5,413 nucleotides of DNA from an uncultured Actinomycetes bacterium (GTDB taxonomy: Bacteria; Actinomycetota; Actinomycetes; S36-B12), in the NCBI GenBank assembly GCA_903848435.1, contig CAINGG010000020.1, positions 1-5,413 on the forward strand. Reading direction: 5' to 3'. Each line of letters starts with the position of its first letter. The first letter of the stretch is position 1. Below, one piece after another: positions 1 to 5,413 of this stretch. Position numbers and translations under genes: made by a program. A model generated the notes under the pieces. It had not been told where the DNA came from. It was given only the letters and a program-made list of their open reading frames with translations, and did no database searches.

Positions 1-1039
1 GTCGTGCGGGCCAGCCGATCTTCTTGTCTTCGATCATCACTGGGCCGGGGCGCAACCGATCGAGTGCCTGCTCGACGATTCTGATCGACTGGTGCATCTC
101 GCCGATGCGGATGAGGAAGCGGCCATAGACATCGCACGTGTCGGTGGTCTGCACCTCGAACTCGTAGTTCTCATAGCCGCAGTAGGGCTGCGACTTGCGC
201 AGATCGTGGGGCAGGCCGGTCGAGCGCAGGATCGGGCCCGTGATGCCCAGGGCCATGCACGAGGCGAGGTCGAGGTAGCCGATGCCGACGGTGCGCCCCA
301 TCCAGATGGAGTTGTCGACGAGGAGGTCGCTGGTGTCCTTGAGGCGCTTCTTGAGCAGGGGCAGTGTCTCGCGGATGCGGGCCACCTGCTCATCGGTGAT
401 GTCCTGCGCCACCCCGCCGGGGCGGACGTAAGCGCTGTTCATGCGCAGGCCGGTGACCATCTCGAAGATGTCGAGGACGAGCTCGCGCTCGCGGAAGCCG
501 AAGATCATCGCGGTGAGCGCGCCCAGCTCCATGCCGCCGGTCGCTAGTGCGACCAGGTGCGAGGAGATGCGATTGAGCTCCATCATCATGACGCGGATGA
601 CCGAGGCACGCTCCGGGATCTCGTCGGTGACGCCGAGCAGCTTCTCGACTGCGAGGCAGTACGCCGTCTCATTGAAGAACGGTGAGAGGTAGTCCATGCG
701 CGTCACGAAGGTCACGCCCTGTGTCCAGGTGCGGTACTCCATGTTCTTCTCAATGCCCGTGTGGAGGTAGCCGATGCCACAGCGGGTCTCGGTGACGGTC
801 TCGCCCTCGAGCTCGAGGATCAGTCGCAGCACGCCGTGGGTCGACGGGTGCTGCGGGCCCATGTTGACGACGATGCGCTCCTTCTCGCCCTCGCTCGGCG
901 GCGTGACGGTGTCCCAGTCGCCACCGGAGAGGGTGAAGACGCGTCCCTCTGACGTGTCGTAGGAGTCGGCGTAGATGTCGGAGTCGTCCGTGTCGGACTC
1001 GTAGACGACGTCCTCGGCGCTCATGTTGTCGGTGCTCAT
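1..1039 (-). CDS. nuoD: NADH-quinone oxidoreductase subunit D (5' part, runs off left edge)
   Basis: This is the 49-kDa subunit of the complex I peripheral arm. With NuoB it forms the pocket where the quinone (menaquinone here) is reduced beside cluster N2, at the cytoplasmic face of the membrane. The first 346 residues are present and the 3' end lies outside the window. Visible family motifs are GPQHPSTHG (61-69), GYLHTGIEK (90-98), RMDYL (114-118), MNSAYVRPGG, GPILRSTGLPHDLR and PYCGYENYEFEV. H68 and Y117 align with the quinone-contacting His and Tyr known from the Thermus subunit. The chosen ATG (1039-1037) overlaps the nuoC stop as TGATG, with a GGAGGG ribosome site 10 nt upstream inside nuoC. 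An in-frame ATG at 1024 (residue 6) is a possible alternative. Residues 7-31 form an Asp/Glu-rich extension ahead of the conserved core. The sequence appears intact, with no frameshift. Confidence 0.97.
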   Translation of the reverse strand, partial: MSTDNMSAEDVVYESDTDDSDIYADSYDTSEGRVFTLSGGDWDTVTPPSEGEKERIVVNMGPQHPSTHGVLRLILELEGETVTETRCGIGYLHTGIEKNMEYRTWTQGVTFVTRMDYLSPFFNETAYCLAVEKLLGVTDEIPERASVIRVMMMELNRISSHLVALATGGMELGALTAMIFGFRERELVLDIFEMVTGLRMNSAYVRPGGVAQDITDEQVARIRETLPLLKKRLKDTSDLLVDNSIWMGRTVGIGYLDLASCMALGITGPILRSTGLPHDLRKSQPYCGYENYEFEVQTTDTCDVYGRFLIRIGEMHQSIRIVEQALDRLRPGPVMIEDKKIGWPAR

Positions 1040-1782
1040 CAGGAGTAGGCCCTCCGCTCATCGGGCGGGGGGACCTCGGCGCCCTTGTATTCGACCGGGA
1101 TGCCGCCGAGGGGATAGTCCTTGCGCTGCGGGTGGCCCAGCCAGTCGTCCGGCATCTCGATACGGGTGAGCGCCGGGTGGCCTTCGAAGATGATGCCGAA
1201 GAAGTCGTAGGTCTCGCGCTCGTGCCAGTCGTTGGCCGGGTAGACGCGCACGATCGAGGGGATGCGGGGGTCGTTGTCGGGGCAGGTGACCTCGACGCGA
1301 ACCCGACGGTTGTGCGTGATCGACAGGAAGGGATAGACCGCGTGGAGCTCGCGTCCCTTTTCTTCGGGGAAGTGCACGCCACTGACGCCCATGCACATTT
1401 CGAACCGCAGGGCGGGCTCGTCACGCAGTGCGGTGACGAAGGCGAGGAGATGCTCGCGACGTACGACGAAGGTGATCTCACCGCGATGCACGACGACCTT
1501 CTCGACGGCCGTGGTCATGGGCAGGCCGTGGTCGGCCAGCGCGAGGGCGAGCTCCTCGGCCGCCTCATCGAACCACCCGCCGTAGGGGGCCTCGGTCGGC
1601 CCGGGCATGACGATGGGAGCGACGAGTCCACCGAAGCCGGACGTGTCGCCGCCGTCCTCCGCGCCGAACGCGCCGTGGCGTACCCCGACGACCTCGAGCT
1701 CGATGGTGCGCGCAGGCGTGGTGACGTGAGCGGCGACCTCCAGCCCTGCCTCGGCGGGGGTGACCGGCGTCTGGTCGGTCAT
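1039..1782 (-). CDS. nuoC: NADH-quinone oxidoreductase subunit C
   Basis: This is the 30-kDa subunit of the complex I peripheral arm, a structural partner of NuoD and NuoB with no cofactor of its own. It is 247 residues and complete. The 30-kDa domain occupies roughly residues 80-230. The family signature is ERETYDFFG (188-196) followed by GHPALTRIEMPDDW, and then HPQRKDYPLGGIPVEYKG. A Thr sits where the usual signature has Lys/Arg/Pro after GHPAL, which is a minor deviation. Residues 1-70 are a variable, Gly/Ala/Pro-rich lead outside the conserved fold. The ATG start (1782-1780) overlaps the nuoB stop as ATGA, with a modest GAGG 10 nt upstream, so translation is probably coupled to nuoB. The C-terminus ending DERRAYS and the unfused form (separate from NuoD, unlike the NuoCD fusion of Escherichia coli) fit actinobacteria. 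Confidence 0.97.
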   Translation of the reverse strand: MTDQTPVTPAEAGLEVAAHVTTPARTIELEVVGVRHGAFGAEDGGDTSGFGGLVAPIVMPGPTEAPYGGWFDEAAEELALALADHGLPMTTAVEKVVVHRGEITFVVRREHLLAFVTALRDEPALRFEMCMGVSGVHFPEEKGRELHAVYPFLSITHNRRVRVEVTCPDNDPRIPSIVRVYPANDWHERETYDFFGIIFEGHPALTRIEMPDDWLGHPQRKDYPLGGIPVEYKGAEVPPPDERRAYS

Positions 1783-2333
1783 CGCAGCAGGCCTCGCATC
1801 TCGAGCGTCGGCGCGGCGACAAGGGCCGCGGCCTCCTCGATGTTCTGCTCGCGGATCGCGTTGGCGCCCATCTTCATGTCCTGAATCTCGTCATGGATCT
1901 TCAAGATGGCGTCGATGAGCATCTCGGGCCGCGGCGGGCAGCCGGGCAGGTACATGTCGACGGGCACGACGTGGTCGACGCCCTGGACAATCGCGTAGTT
2001 GTTGAACATCCCGCCGCTGGAGGCGCAAACGCCCATCGCGAGGACCCACTTGGGATTGGGCATCTGGTCGTAGATCTGACGCAGGACCGGCGCCATCTTT
2101 TGGCTGACGCGACCGGCCACGATCATGAGGTCGGCCTGGCGCGGTGAGGCGCGGAAGACCTCCATGCCGAATCGGGCGATGTCATAGCGCGGCCCGCCCA
2201 CGGCCATCATCTCGATCGCGCAGCACGCCAGGCCGAAGGTCGCGGGCCACAGTGAGCCCTTGCGGGCGTAGCCGGCGACCTTCTCAACCGTGGTGAGCAG
2301 GACGCCCGATGGCAACTTCTCTTCAAGGCCCAT
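1779..2333 (-). CDS. nuoB: NADH-quinone oxidoreductase subunit B
   Basis: This is the PSST subunit of complex I. It holds the terminal 4Fe-4S cluster N2, which passes electrons to quinone at the interface with NuoD. It is 184 residues and complete. The four expected cluster ligands are visible: tandem C37-C38 (in LACCAIEMM), C103 (in GVCASSGG) and C132 (in LPGCPPRPE). The conserved GGPRYDIARFGMEVFRASPRQADLMIVAGRV block is also present. The C-terminal tail after about residue 155 is variable. The ATG lies 3 nt after the nuoA stop (TGA-GCC-ATG). No strong Shine-Dalgarno sequence is seen there, so coupling to nuoA translation is likely. The 3' end overlaps nuoC by 4 nt. All key residues are intact. 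Confidence 0.98.
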   Translation of the reverse strand: MGLEEKLPSGVLLTTVEKVAGYARKGSLWPATFGLACCAIEMMAVGGPRYDIARFGMEVFRASPRQADLMIVAGRVSQKMAPVLRQIYDQMPNPKWVLAMGVCASSGGMFNNYAIVQGVDHVVPVDMYLPGCPPRPEMLIDAILKIHDEIQDMKMGANAIREQNIEEAAALVAAPTLEMRGLLR

Positions 2334-2336
2334 GGC

Positions 2337-2696
2337 TCAGTCCCAGTCCAGTCCGCCGCGACGCCATTCGTAGACGTACGGCACGGTGAGGTTGAAAAGA
2401 AAGAGCATCATCGCCAGGAACACAAAGAGCGGCAACTGATCGAAGGCCACGGCCCACGGGTAGAGGAAGACGATCTCGATGTCGAAAATGATGAACATCA
2501 TCGCGGTGAGGTAGTACTTCACCGGGAAGCGACCGCCACCCATCGGCTGTGGAGTGGGCTCGATACCGCATTCGTAGGCATCGACCTTGGCCCGGTTGTA
2601 GCGCTTGGGCCCCGTGAACGTGGTGAGCGTGACGCTGAAGACGGCGAAAGCACCGGCGAGGAGGCCCAGCACGAGGATCGGCGCGTAGGCGTCCAC
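2337..2696 (-). CDS. nuoA: NADH-quinone oxidoreductase subunit A
   Basis: This is a small membrane subunit of complex I that helps form the quinone entry region together with NuoH. It is 119 residues, normal for the family. Three hydrophobic segments are evident at about residues 5-27, 63-84 and 88-107. The family motifs YECGIE (41-46), in the cytoplasmic loop, and FDIE (71-74), in the second helix, are present, as is the block RFPVKYYLTAMMFIIFDIE. The start is GTG (2696-2694), chosen because the ribosome site AAAGGAG (2713-2707) sits 10 nt upstream and the protein then begins at the usual place before the first helix. This is the first nuo gene. It lies 73 nt downstream of menG on the same strand, so it may be read from its own promoter in that gap, from the menG promoter, or both. 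Confidence 0.97.
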   Translation of the reverse strand: MDAYAPILVLGLLAGAFAVFSVTLTTFTGPKRYNRAKVDAYECGIEPTPQPMGGGRFPVKYYLTAMMFIIFDIEIVFLYPWAVAFDQLPLFVFLAMMLFLFNLTVPYVYEWRRGGLDWD

Positions 2697-2706
2697 CGAA
2701 CCAGAG

Positions 2707-2713
2707 CTCCTTT
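2707..2713 (-). promoter_or_regulatory. Ribosome binding site of nuoA
   Basis: On the minus strand this reads AAAGGAG, a near-perfect Shine-Dalgarno sequence 10 nt before the GTG at 2696. It fixes GTG as the nuoA start, since no ATG lies near. Confidence 0.8.
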
Positions 2714-2723
2714 AGCGGCAGGG

Positions 2724-2737
2724 GGGCCCTCCGGCCC
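2724..2737 (-). other. Short GC hairpin in the nuoA leader
   Basis: On the minus strand this reads GGGCC-GGAG-GGCCC, a 5-bp all-GC stem with a four-base loop. It lies between the end of menG and the nuoA ribosome site. No run of T follows, so it is not a classical intrinsic terminator. It could be an mRNA stability or attenuation element, or chance in GC-rich DNA. Confidence 0.3.
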
Positions 2738-2746
2738 GTCGGCGGA

Positions 2747-2773
2747 AGTCTACCTACGGCCGAGGGGGGTCAT
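2747..2773 (-). promoter_or_regulatory. Weak candidate promoter for the nuo operon
   Basis: On the minus strand a TAGACT hexamer (2752-2747) resembles an actinobacterial -10 box. An ATGACC (2773-2768), matching four of six -35 consensus bases, lies 15 nt further upstream and overlaps the menG stop. If used, it would give a nuoA leader of roughly 40-45 nt containing the GC hairpin and AAAGGAG. The spacing is short, so this is only a candidate. Read-through from menG is an equally good explanation. Confidence 0.25.
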
Positions 2774-3459
2774 CGGCGCCCCCGGTGCAGGGCGACGATG
2801 CCTCCGGTGAGGTTCAGCCAGGCCACATCCCGCCATCCCGCGTCGTTCATGATGACCGCCAGTCCGGGCTGGTCGGGCCATGCCCGGATCGACTCCGCCA
2901 GGTAGACGTAGGCGTCGGGATTGGACGACGTACGGCGTGCAATCTCGGGCAGCGCACCCATGAGGTAGCGCGAGTAGAGCGTGCGGAACGGCCCGAAAAC
3001 CGGGTGAGAGAACTCACAGACGACGATTCGCCCGCCCACGCGTGTCACCCGGTTCAACTCGGCCAGCGCCTGGCGCGGATCGGCGGTGTTGCGCAGGCCG
3101 AACGACATGGTGACGGCATCGAAGGACTCATCCGCGAAGGGCAGGCGCAGCGCATCGCCGGCGACGAAGGGCAGCGAAGGCTCACGGCGTCGCCCCACGC
3201 GCAACATGCCCAGTGAGAAGTCGCAGGGCACCACGGTGGCGCCACGGGCGGCCATCGGCGCACTCGACGTGCCGGTGCCCGCAGCCAGGTCGAGGATCCG
3301 CTCCCCCGGCTGGGGTCGGATGGCGTTGACCACGGCACGACGCCACAGGCGCGTCTGCCCCAGGGCGAGCAGGTCGTTGGTGAGGTCGTAGCGGTCCGCC
3401 ACCTCGTCGAACATCGCGGCGACCTCCTGGGGTCGCTTGTCGAGATCGGCGCGTGGCAT
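2770..3459 (-). CDS. menG: Demethylmenaquinone methyltransferase (MenG/UbiE family)
   Basis: This is the SAM-dependent C-methyltransferase that turns demethylmenaquinone into menaquinone, the last step of the classical pathway. It acts on a membrane-bound substrate from the cytoplasm. It is 229 residues and complete. Visible features are the N-terminal UbiE/MenG signature region YDLTNDLLALGQTRLWRR (24-41), SAM-binding motif I LDLAAGTGT (56-64), an acidic D80 after the second strand, GDALRLPFADESFDAVTMSFGLRN (101-124), and the second signature RVTRVGGRIVVCEFS (137-151). The ATG at 3459 was chosen because GGGAGGA lies 7 nt upstream and the protein begins at the usual family position. The reading frame stays open further upstream, but that part is antisense to menF. 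The gene is divergent from menF and lies directly upstream of nuoA. A ubiquinone (UbiE) role is unlikely in a menaquinone-using actinobacterium beside menF. Confidence 0.95.
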   Translation of the reverse strand: MPRADLDKRPQEVAAMFDEVADRYDLTNDLLALGQTRLWRRAVVNAIRPQPGERILDLAAGTGTSSAPMAARGATVVPCDFSLGMLRVGRRREPSLPFVAGDALRLPFADESFDAVTMSFGLRNTADPRQALAELNRVTRVGGRIVVCEFSHPVFGPFRTLYSRYLMGALPEIARRTSSNPDAYVYLAESIRAWPDQPGLAVIMNDAGWRDVAWLNLTGGIVALHRGRR

Positions 3460-3582
3460 GCACGCATCCTCCCAGCGCGGCGCACATGGGGCTCGGCGGG
3501 CCGCATCACGCACGACTCCGGGCCAGGCGCCGTGGGGGCGCGCCAGACTGCCGACCTCGCGAATTGGCCGTACCCTCGAGGC
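3460..3582. promoter_or_regulatory. Divergent menG/menF intergenic region
   Basis: These 123 bases separate the divergent menG and menF starts and must hold promoters for both. Toward menF there is a leaderless-type -10 box. Toward menG I find a strong ribosome site but no convincing -10/-35 pair. A GCCAGA hexamer at 3542-3547 equals one arm of the inverted repeat at the tetR start. No coding region or RNA gene is visible here. Confidence 0.6.
3467..3473 (-). promoter_or_regulatory. Ribosome binding site of menG
   Basis: On the minus strand this reads GGGAGGA, with 7 nt to the ATG at 3459. It decides the menG start despite the long open frame upstream, and contrasts with the apparent lack of a ribosome site at divergent menF. 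Confidence 0.85.
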
Positions 3583-3583
3583 G
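3571..3583 (+). promoter_or_regulatory. Candidate leaderless -10 box of menF
   Basis: TACCCT (3571-3576) is followed by 6 nt and then the GTG at 3583, so transcription would begin at or next to the start codon. No usable Shine-Dalgarno sequence precedes the GTG, since GAGG lies only 1 nt away. Leaderless mRNAs with a TAnnnT box at this distance are well known in actinobacteria. No good -35 element is visible. Confidence 0.55.
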
Positions 3584-4854
3584 TGTCCACGCCCCTGCTG
3601 GTGACGACAGCGGCACCGCGCGTACGCACGATGCCGATCGACGACCCGGGCGCATTGCTGGAGCGACTGCCCGGCTCGGGCGGCACCGCGTGGGTCAACG
3701 GCGGTGAGGGGCTCATCGGCTGGGGTGTAGCGGCTGTCGTCGAGGTCAATGGCGACGAGCGCTTCAGTCGCACGCAGCGGTGGTGGGTCGACTGGTGCCG
3801 TCAGGCCGACATCGATGATCCGCTGCAGATGCCGGGCACCGGGCCGGTCGCCTTCGGCTCCTTCACCTTCGACCCCGACCCGGTGTCGGGTCGCACATCG
3901 CGCATCGTGATCCCCCGGGCCGTGCTGGGCCGCCGTGATGGACACGCCTGGCTGACGGTGGTCGGCGACCCGGACGACATGCTGCCCGCTGACGCACTGC
4001 TGCCTGCCATCTTCACGCCCACCGCCCCGAGCCGCGTCGACTGGGCGCGGGGCAGCCGCACCGCGGAGGAGTGGAAGTCGTCGGTGGCCGAGGTCATCGA
4101 CCGCATCGGCCGAGGCGAACTCGACAAGGTCGTCCTGGCCCGCGACGTCATCGCAGAGGTGAGCGACGACTTCGACGTGCGCTACCTCCTCACCCGACTG
4201 GCCGCCGCCTACCCCGAGTGCTGGACCTTCCAGGTCGACGACATGGTCGGTGCGACCCCGGAGCTCCTCGTACGCCGTACCAATGACGTCGTGCTCTCGC
4301 GCGTGCTGGCCGGCACGGTCAAGCGCCGCGGTGACGAGAGTGAAGACGCCACGCTGGCCAAGGCACTGCTCGGCAGCGACAAGGACCTCGAGGAGCACGC
4401 CTACGCCGTGCGCTCCGTGGCCCGGTCGCTCGCGCACCACTGCACCGACCTGCGCGTGCCCAACCAGCCCCGTGTGCTGCGACTGTCGAATGTGCAGCAC
4501 CTAGCCACTGACATCACTGGGCGCCTGGCTGATGGCGCATCAGTGCTCGCCCTCGCAGCGTCACTGCACCCCACCGCCGCGGTGTGCGGCTCTCCCACAG
4601 AGCGCGCATTCGCCGTCATCCGCGAGATCGAGGGCATGGATCGCGGACGCTACGCCGGCCCGGTGGGCTGGTTCGACAGCCGCGGAGATGGCGAGTTCGG
4701 CATCGCCCTGCGCTGCGCGGAGGTGCGACCGGGATCGCTGCGACTCTTCGCTGGTTGCGGCATCGTCGCGGGGTCCGACCCCGAGGCCGAACTGGCGGAG
4801 TCGCGGGCGAAGTTCGTGCCCATTCGCGCAGCCCTCGGCGACCCGGTCGACTAA
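3583..4854 (+). CDS. menF: Isochorismate synthase
   Basis: This chorismate-binding-family enzyme converts chorismate to isochorismate, the first committed step toward menaquinone, in the cytoplasm with Mg2+. With the GTG at 3583 it has 423 residues, about the usual family size. The C-terminal catalytic domain (from about residue 160) shows GELDKVVLARD with the likely general base K182, ATPELLVRR with the likely general acid E227, SRVLAGTVKRR, EEHAYAV (271-277), LSNVQHLATDITG, HPTAAVCGSPTE (from 329), RYAGPVGW, and GCGIVAGSDPEAELAESRAKF with the acidic Mg2+-binding end. The HPTxAVCG pattern fits isochorismate synthases rather than anthranilate synthases. An upstream in-frame GTG at 3532 was rejected because it would run through the promoter region. 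A siderophore (EntC/DhbC) role is possible by sequence, but the neighbouring menG argues for menaquinone. The tetR promoter overlaps the 3' end. Confidence 0.92.
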   Translation: MSTPLLVTTAAPRVRTMPIDDPGALLERLPGSGGTAWVNGGEGLIGWGVAAVVEVNGDERFSRTQRWWVDWCRQADIDDPLQMPGTGPVAFGSFTFDPDPVSGRTSRIVIPRAVLGRRDGHAWLTVVGDPDDMLPADALLPAIFTPTAPSRVDWARGSRTAEEWKSSVAEVIDRIGRGELDKVVLARDVIAEVSDDFDVRYLLTRLAAAYPECWTFQVDDMVGATPELLVRRTNDVVLSRVLAGTVKRRGDESEDATLAKALLGSDKDLEEHAYAVRSVARSLAHHCTDLRVPNQPRVLRLSNVQHLATDITGRLADGASVLALAASLHPTAAVCGSPTERAFAVIREIEGMDRGRYAGPVGWFDSRGDGEFGIALRCAEVRPGSLRLFAGCGIVAGSDPEAELAESRAKFVPIRAALGDPVD

Positions 4855-4874
4855 TCCACCCGCTCCCGTAGTCT
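4847..4874 (+). promoter_or_regulatory. Candidate leaderless promoter of the tetR-type gene
   Basis: TAGTCT (4869-4874) serves as the -10 box and TCGACT (4847-4852, four of six matches to TTGACA) as the -35, with a 16-nt spacer. The GTG at 4881 follows the -10 after 6 nt, the same spacing as at menF, so the mRNA probably starts at the start codon. The -35 overlaps the menF stop codon. The short gap would also allow read-through from menF. Confidence 0.55.
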
Positions 4875-4888
4875 GGCGAGGTGCCAGA
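4872..4888. repeat. 17-bp inverted repeat over the tetR start: candidate operator
   Basis: TCTGGC (4872-4877) and GCCAGA (4883-4888) are perfect inverted copies with a 5-bp spacer. The repeat covers the end of the -10 box, the expected transcription start and the GTG. Its length and placement fit the operators of autorepressing TetR proteins. If the mRNA is leaderless the left arm is not transcribed, so a DNA-level role is more likely than an RNA hairpin. One half-site recurs at 3542-3547 upstream of menF. Confidence 0.5.
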
Positions 4889-5413
4889 GGAAGTCGAGCC
4901 CGACAGCAGGGCGAGCGATAGGCGCGCTCGGATCCTCGCTGCGGCGCGGCAGCTCTTCGAAGATTGCGGAGTCGCCGAGACATCGCGACGCGACGTCGCC
5001 AGTGCCGCTGACGTCGCCACCCGCTCGGTGACCGCCTTCGCAGCCAATCGCAGCGACCTGCTGGCCCGCGTCACCGCCGACCTTCCCTTCCCGCCCACGT
5101 CGCAACGCATGCAGGACCAGGCGGTCGCGGGTGATGCGACACCCATGGACACGATTCTCGGCGCGGCGCGCGAGGCACTCGGGGCGCCGGCATCGGTGTG
5201 GGACGTGATCGAACTGCAGGCCGTCGCCCTCGCTCCCTTCGACCCCGCACTCCAGGACGTCGTCCGCGCCCGGATCGCACTGCGCTGGGAGGCCGCGCGG
5301 GCCGTGGTGCGGCAACTGCGCGGCGAAGGTGCGGTCGATCCCACCATCGACGATGACGCGGCGGCCCTGCACCTCGTAGCGATGGGCGCCGGCTTGGCAC
5401 TCGTCGAGGAGTA
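4881..5413 (+). CDS. TetR-family transcriptional regulator (3' end beyond window)
   Basis: This is a DNA-binding repressor-type protein, 177 residues visible. The frame is open to the right edge, ending in an incomplete TA codon that could be a stop or a further residue. The N-terminal helix-turn-helix domain spans about residues 14-64: RARILAAARQLFEDCGVAETSRRDVASAADVATRSVTAFAANRSDLLARV matches the TetR pattern of an ILxAAxxLF helix, a Gly turn, TSxRDVAxxA, and a recognition helix followed by the K/RxxLL segment. The aromatic Y-x-H-F usually seen near the recognition helix is replaced by A52-F53-A54-A55. The rest, residues 70-177, is an alpha-helical ligand and dimerisation domain with no recognisable ligand signature. 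The GTG start follows a leaderless-type promoter and lies 26 nt after menF. Its target and inducer are unknown; self-regulation is suggested by the palindrome at its start. Confidence 0.85.
   Translation, partial: MPEEVEPDSRASDRRARILAAARQLFEDCGVAETSRRDVASAADVATRSVTAFAANRSDLLARVTADLPFPPTSQRMQDQAVAGDATPMDTILGAAREALGAPASVWDVIELQAVALAPFDPALQDVVRARIALRWEAARAVVRQLRGEGAVDPTIDDDAAALHLVAMGAGLALVEE

Noticed and set aside
1132..1884. A 250-codon plus-strand frame across nuoC and the end of nuoB
   Set aside because: It is antisense to strongly conserved complex I genes. Its composition is that of an antisense shadow, and it has no recognisable domain.
2732..2762. CGGCC...GGCCG inverted arms after menG as a possible terminator
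   Set aside because: The loop is about 21 nt, the stem is only 5 bp and no T-run follows on either strand.
3537..3544. GGCGCGCC 8-bp palindrome in the menG/menF intergenic region
   Set aside because: Such perfect GC palindromes are expected by chance in this base composition, and it has no copy at the tetR promoter. It may only matter as the middle of the degenerate half-site region.
3532..3582. Upstream GTG at 3532 as the menF start (17 extra residues)
   Set aside because: The extra residues show no family similarity and would cover the probable -10 box. The GTG at 3583 gives the normal length and a leaderless geometry.
2770..4500. A 576-codon open frame on the minus strand extending menG far upstream through the menF region
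   Set aside because: Only the last 229 codons look like a protein family member. The ATG at 3459 has an excellent ribosome site, and the upstream part is the antisense of the well-supported menF gene, a common artefact in GC-rich DNA.
4616..5347. Long minus-strand frames over the menF end and tetR
   Set aside because: They are Arg/Ser/Pro/Ala-rich shadow translations with no motif, and they lie antisense to two convincing genes.
1..5413. Mobile elements, CRISPR arrays, tRNA/rRNA genes, riboswitches or a novel defence-type system
   Set aside because: I saw no direct repeat arrays, transposase or integrase motifs, cloverleaf-like segments or unexplained large intergenic space. Nearly all of the window is housekeeping coding sequence.

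Overview
The window is a GC-rich stretch of an actinobacterial (Actinomycetota) chromosome. It carries the start of a complex I (nuo) operon next to menaquinone biosynthesis genes. The evidence for the host is strong G/C bias at third codon positions, GTG starts, probable leaderless promoters, and NuoB, NuoC, NuoD and MenG sequences that read like those of high-GC Gram-positive bacteria. No genus can be named from this sequence alone.

Layout. From right to left on the minus strand are menG (2770-3459), nuoA (2337-2696), nuoB (1779-2333), nuoC (1039-1782) and the 5' part of nuoD (1-1039, running off the left edge). The nuo genes are packed tightly: a 3-nt gap between nuoA and nuoB, an ATGA overlap between nuoB and nuoC, and a TGATG overlap between nuoC and nuoD. 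A 73-nt gap with a good ribosome binding site separates menG from nuoA. On the plus strand, divergent from menG across a 123-nt intergenic region, is a menF-type isochorismate synthase (3583-4854). It is followed after 26 nt by a TetR-family regulator (4881 to the right edge, incomplete).

How the genes fit together. MenF converts chorismate to isochorismate, the entry step to menaquinone. MenG performs the final methylation of demethylmenaquinone. NuoA-D belong to the NADH dehydrogenase that reduces menaquinone in the membrane. The window therefore joins the first and last steps of quinone synthesis to the main quinone-reducing complex.

No exotic system is visible, and the genes are housekeeping ones. 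The most interesting signals are regulatory. menF and tetR both appear to be leaderless, with the same spacing (TAnnCT, then 6 nt, then GTG). A perfect 6+5+6 inverted repeat (TCTGGC-N5-GCCAGA) covers the -10 and start codon of tetR. An identical half-site (GCCAGA) lies just upstream of the menF promoter in the menF/menG divergent region. Together these suggest, without proving, an autoregulated TetR that might also act on quinone genes.
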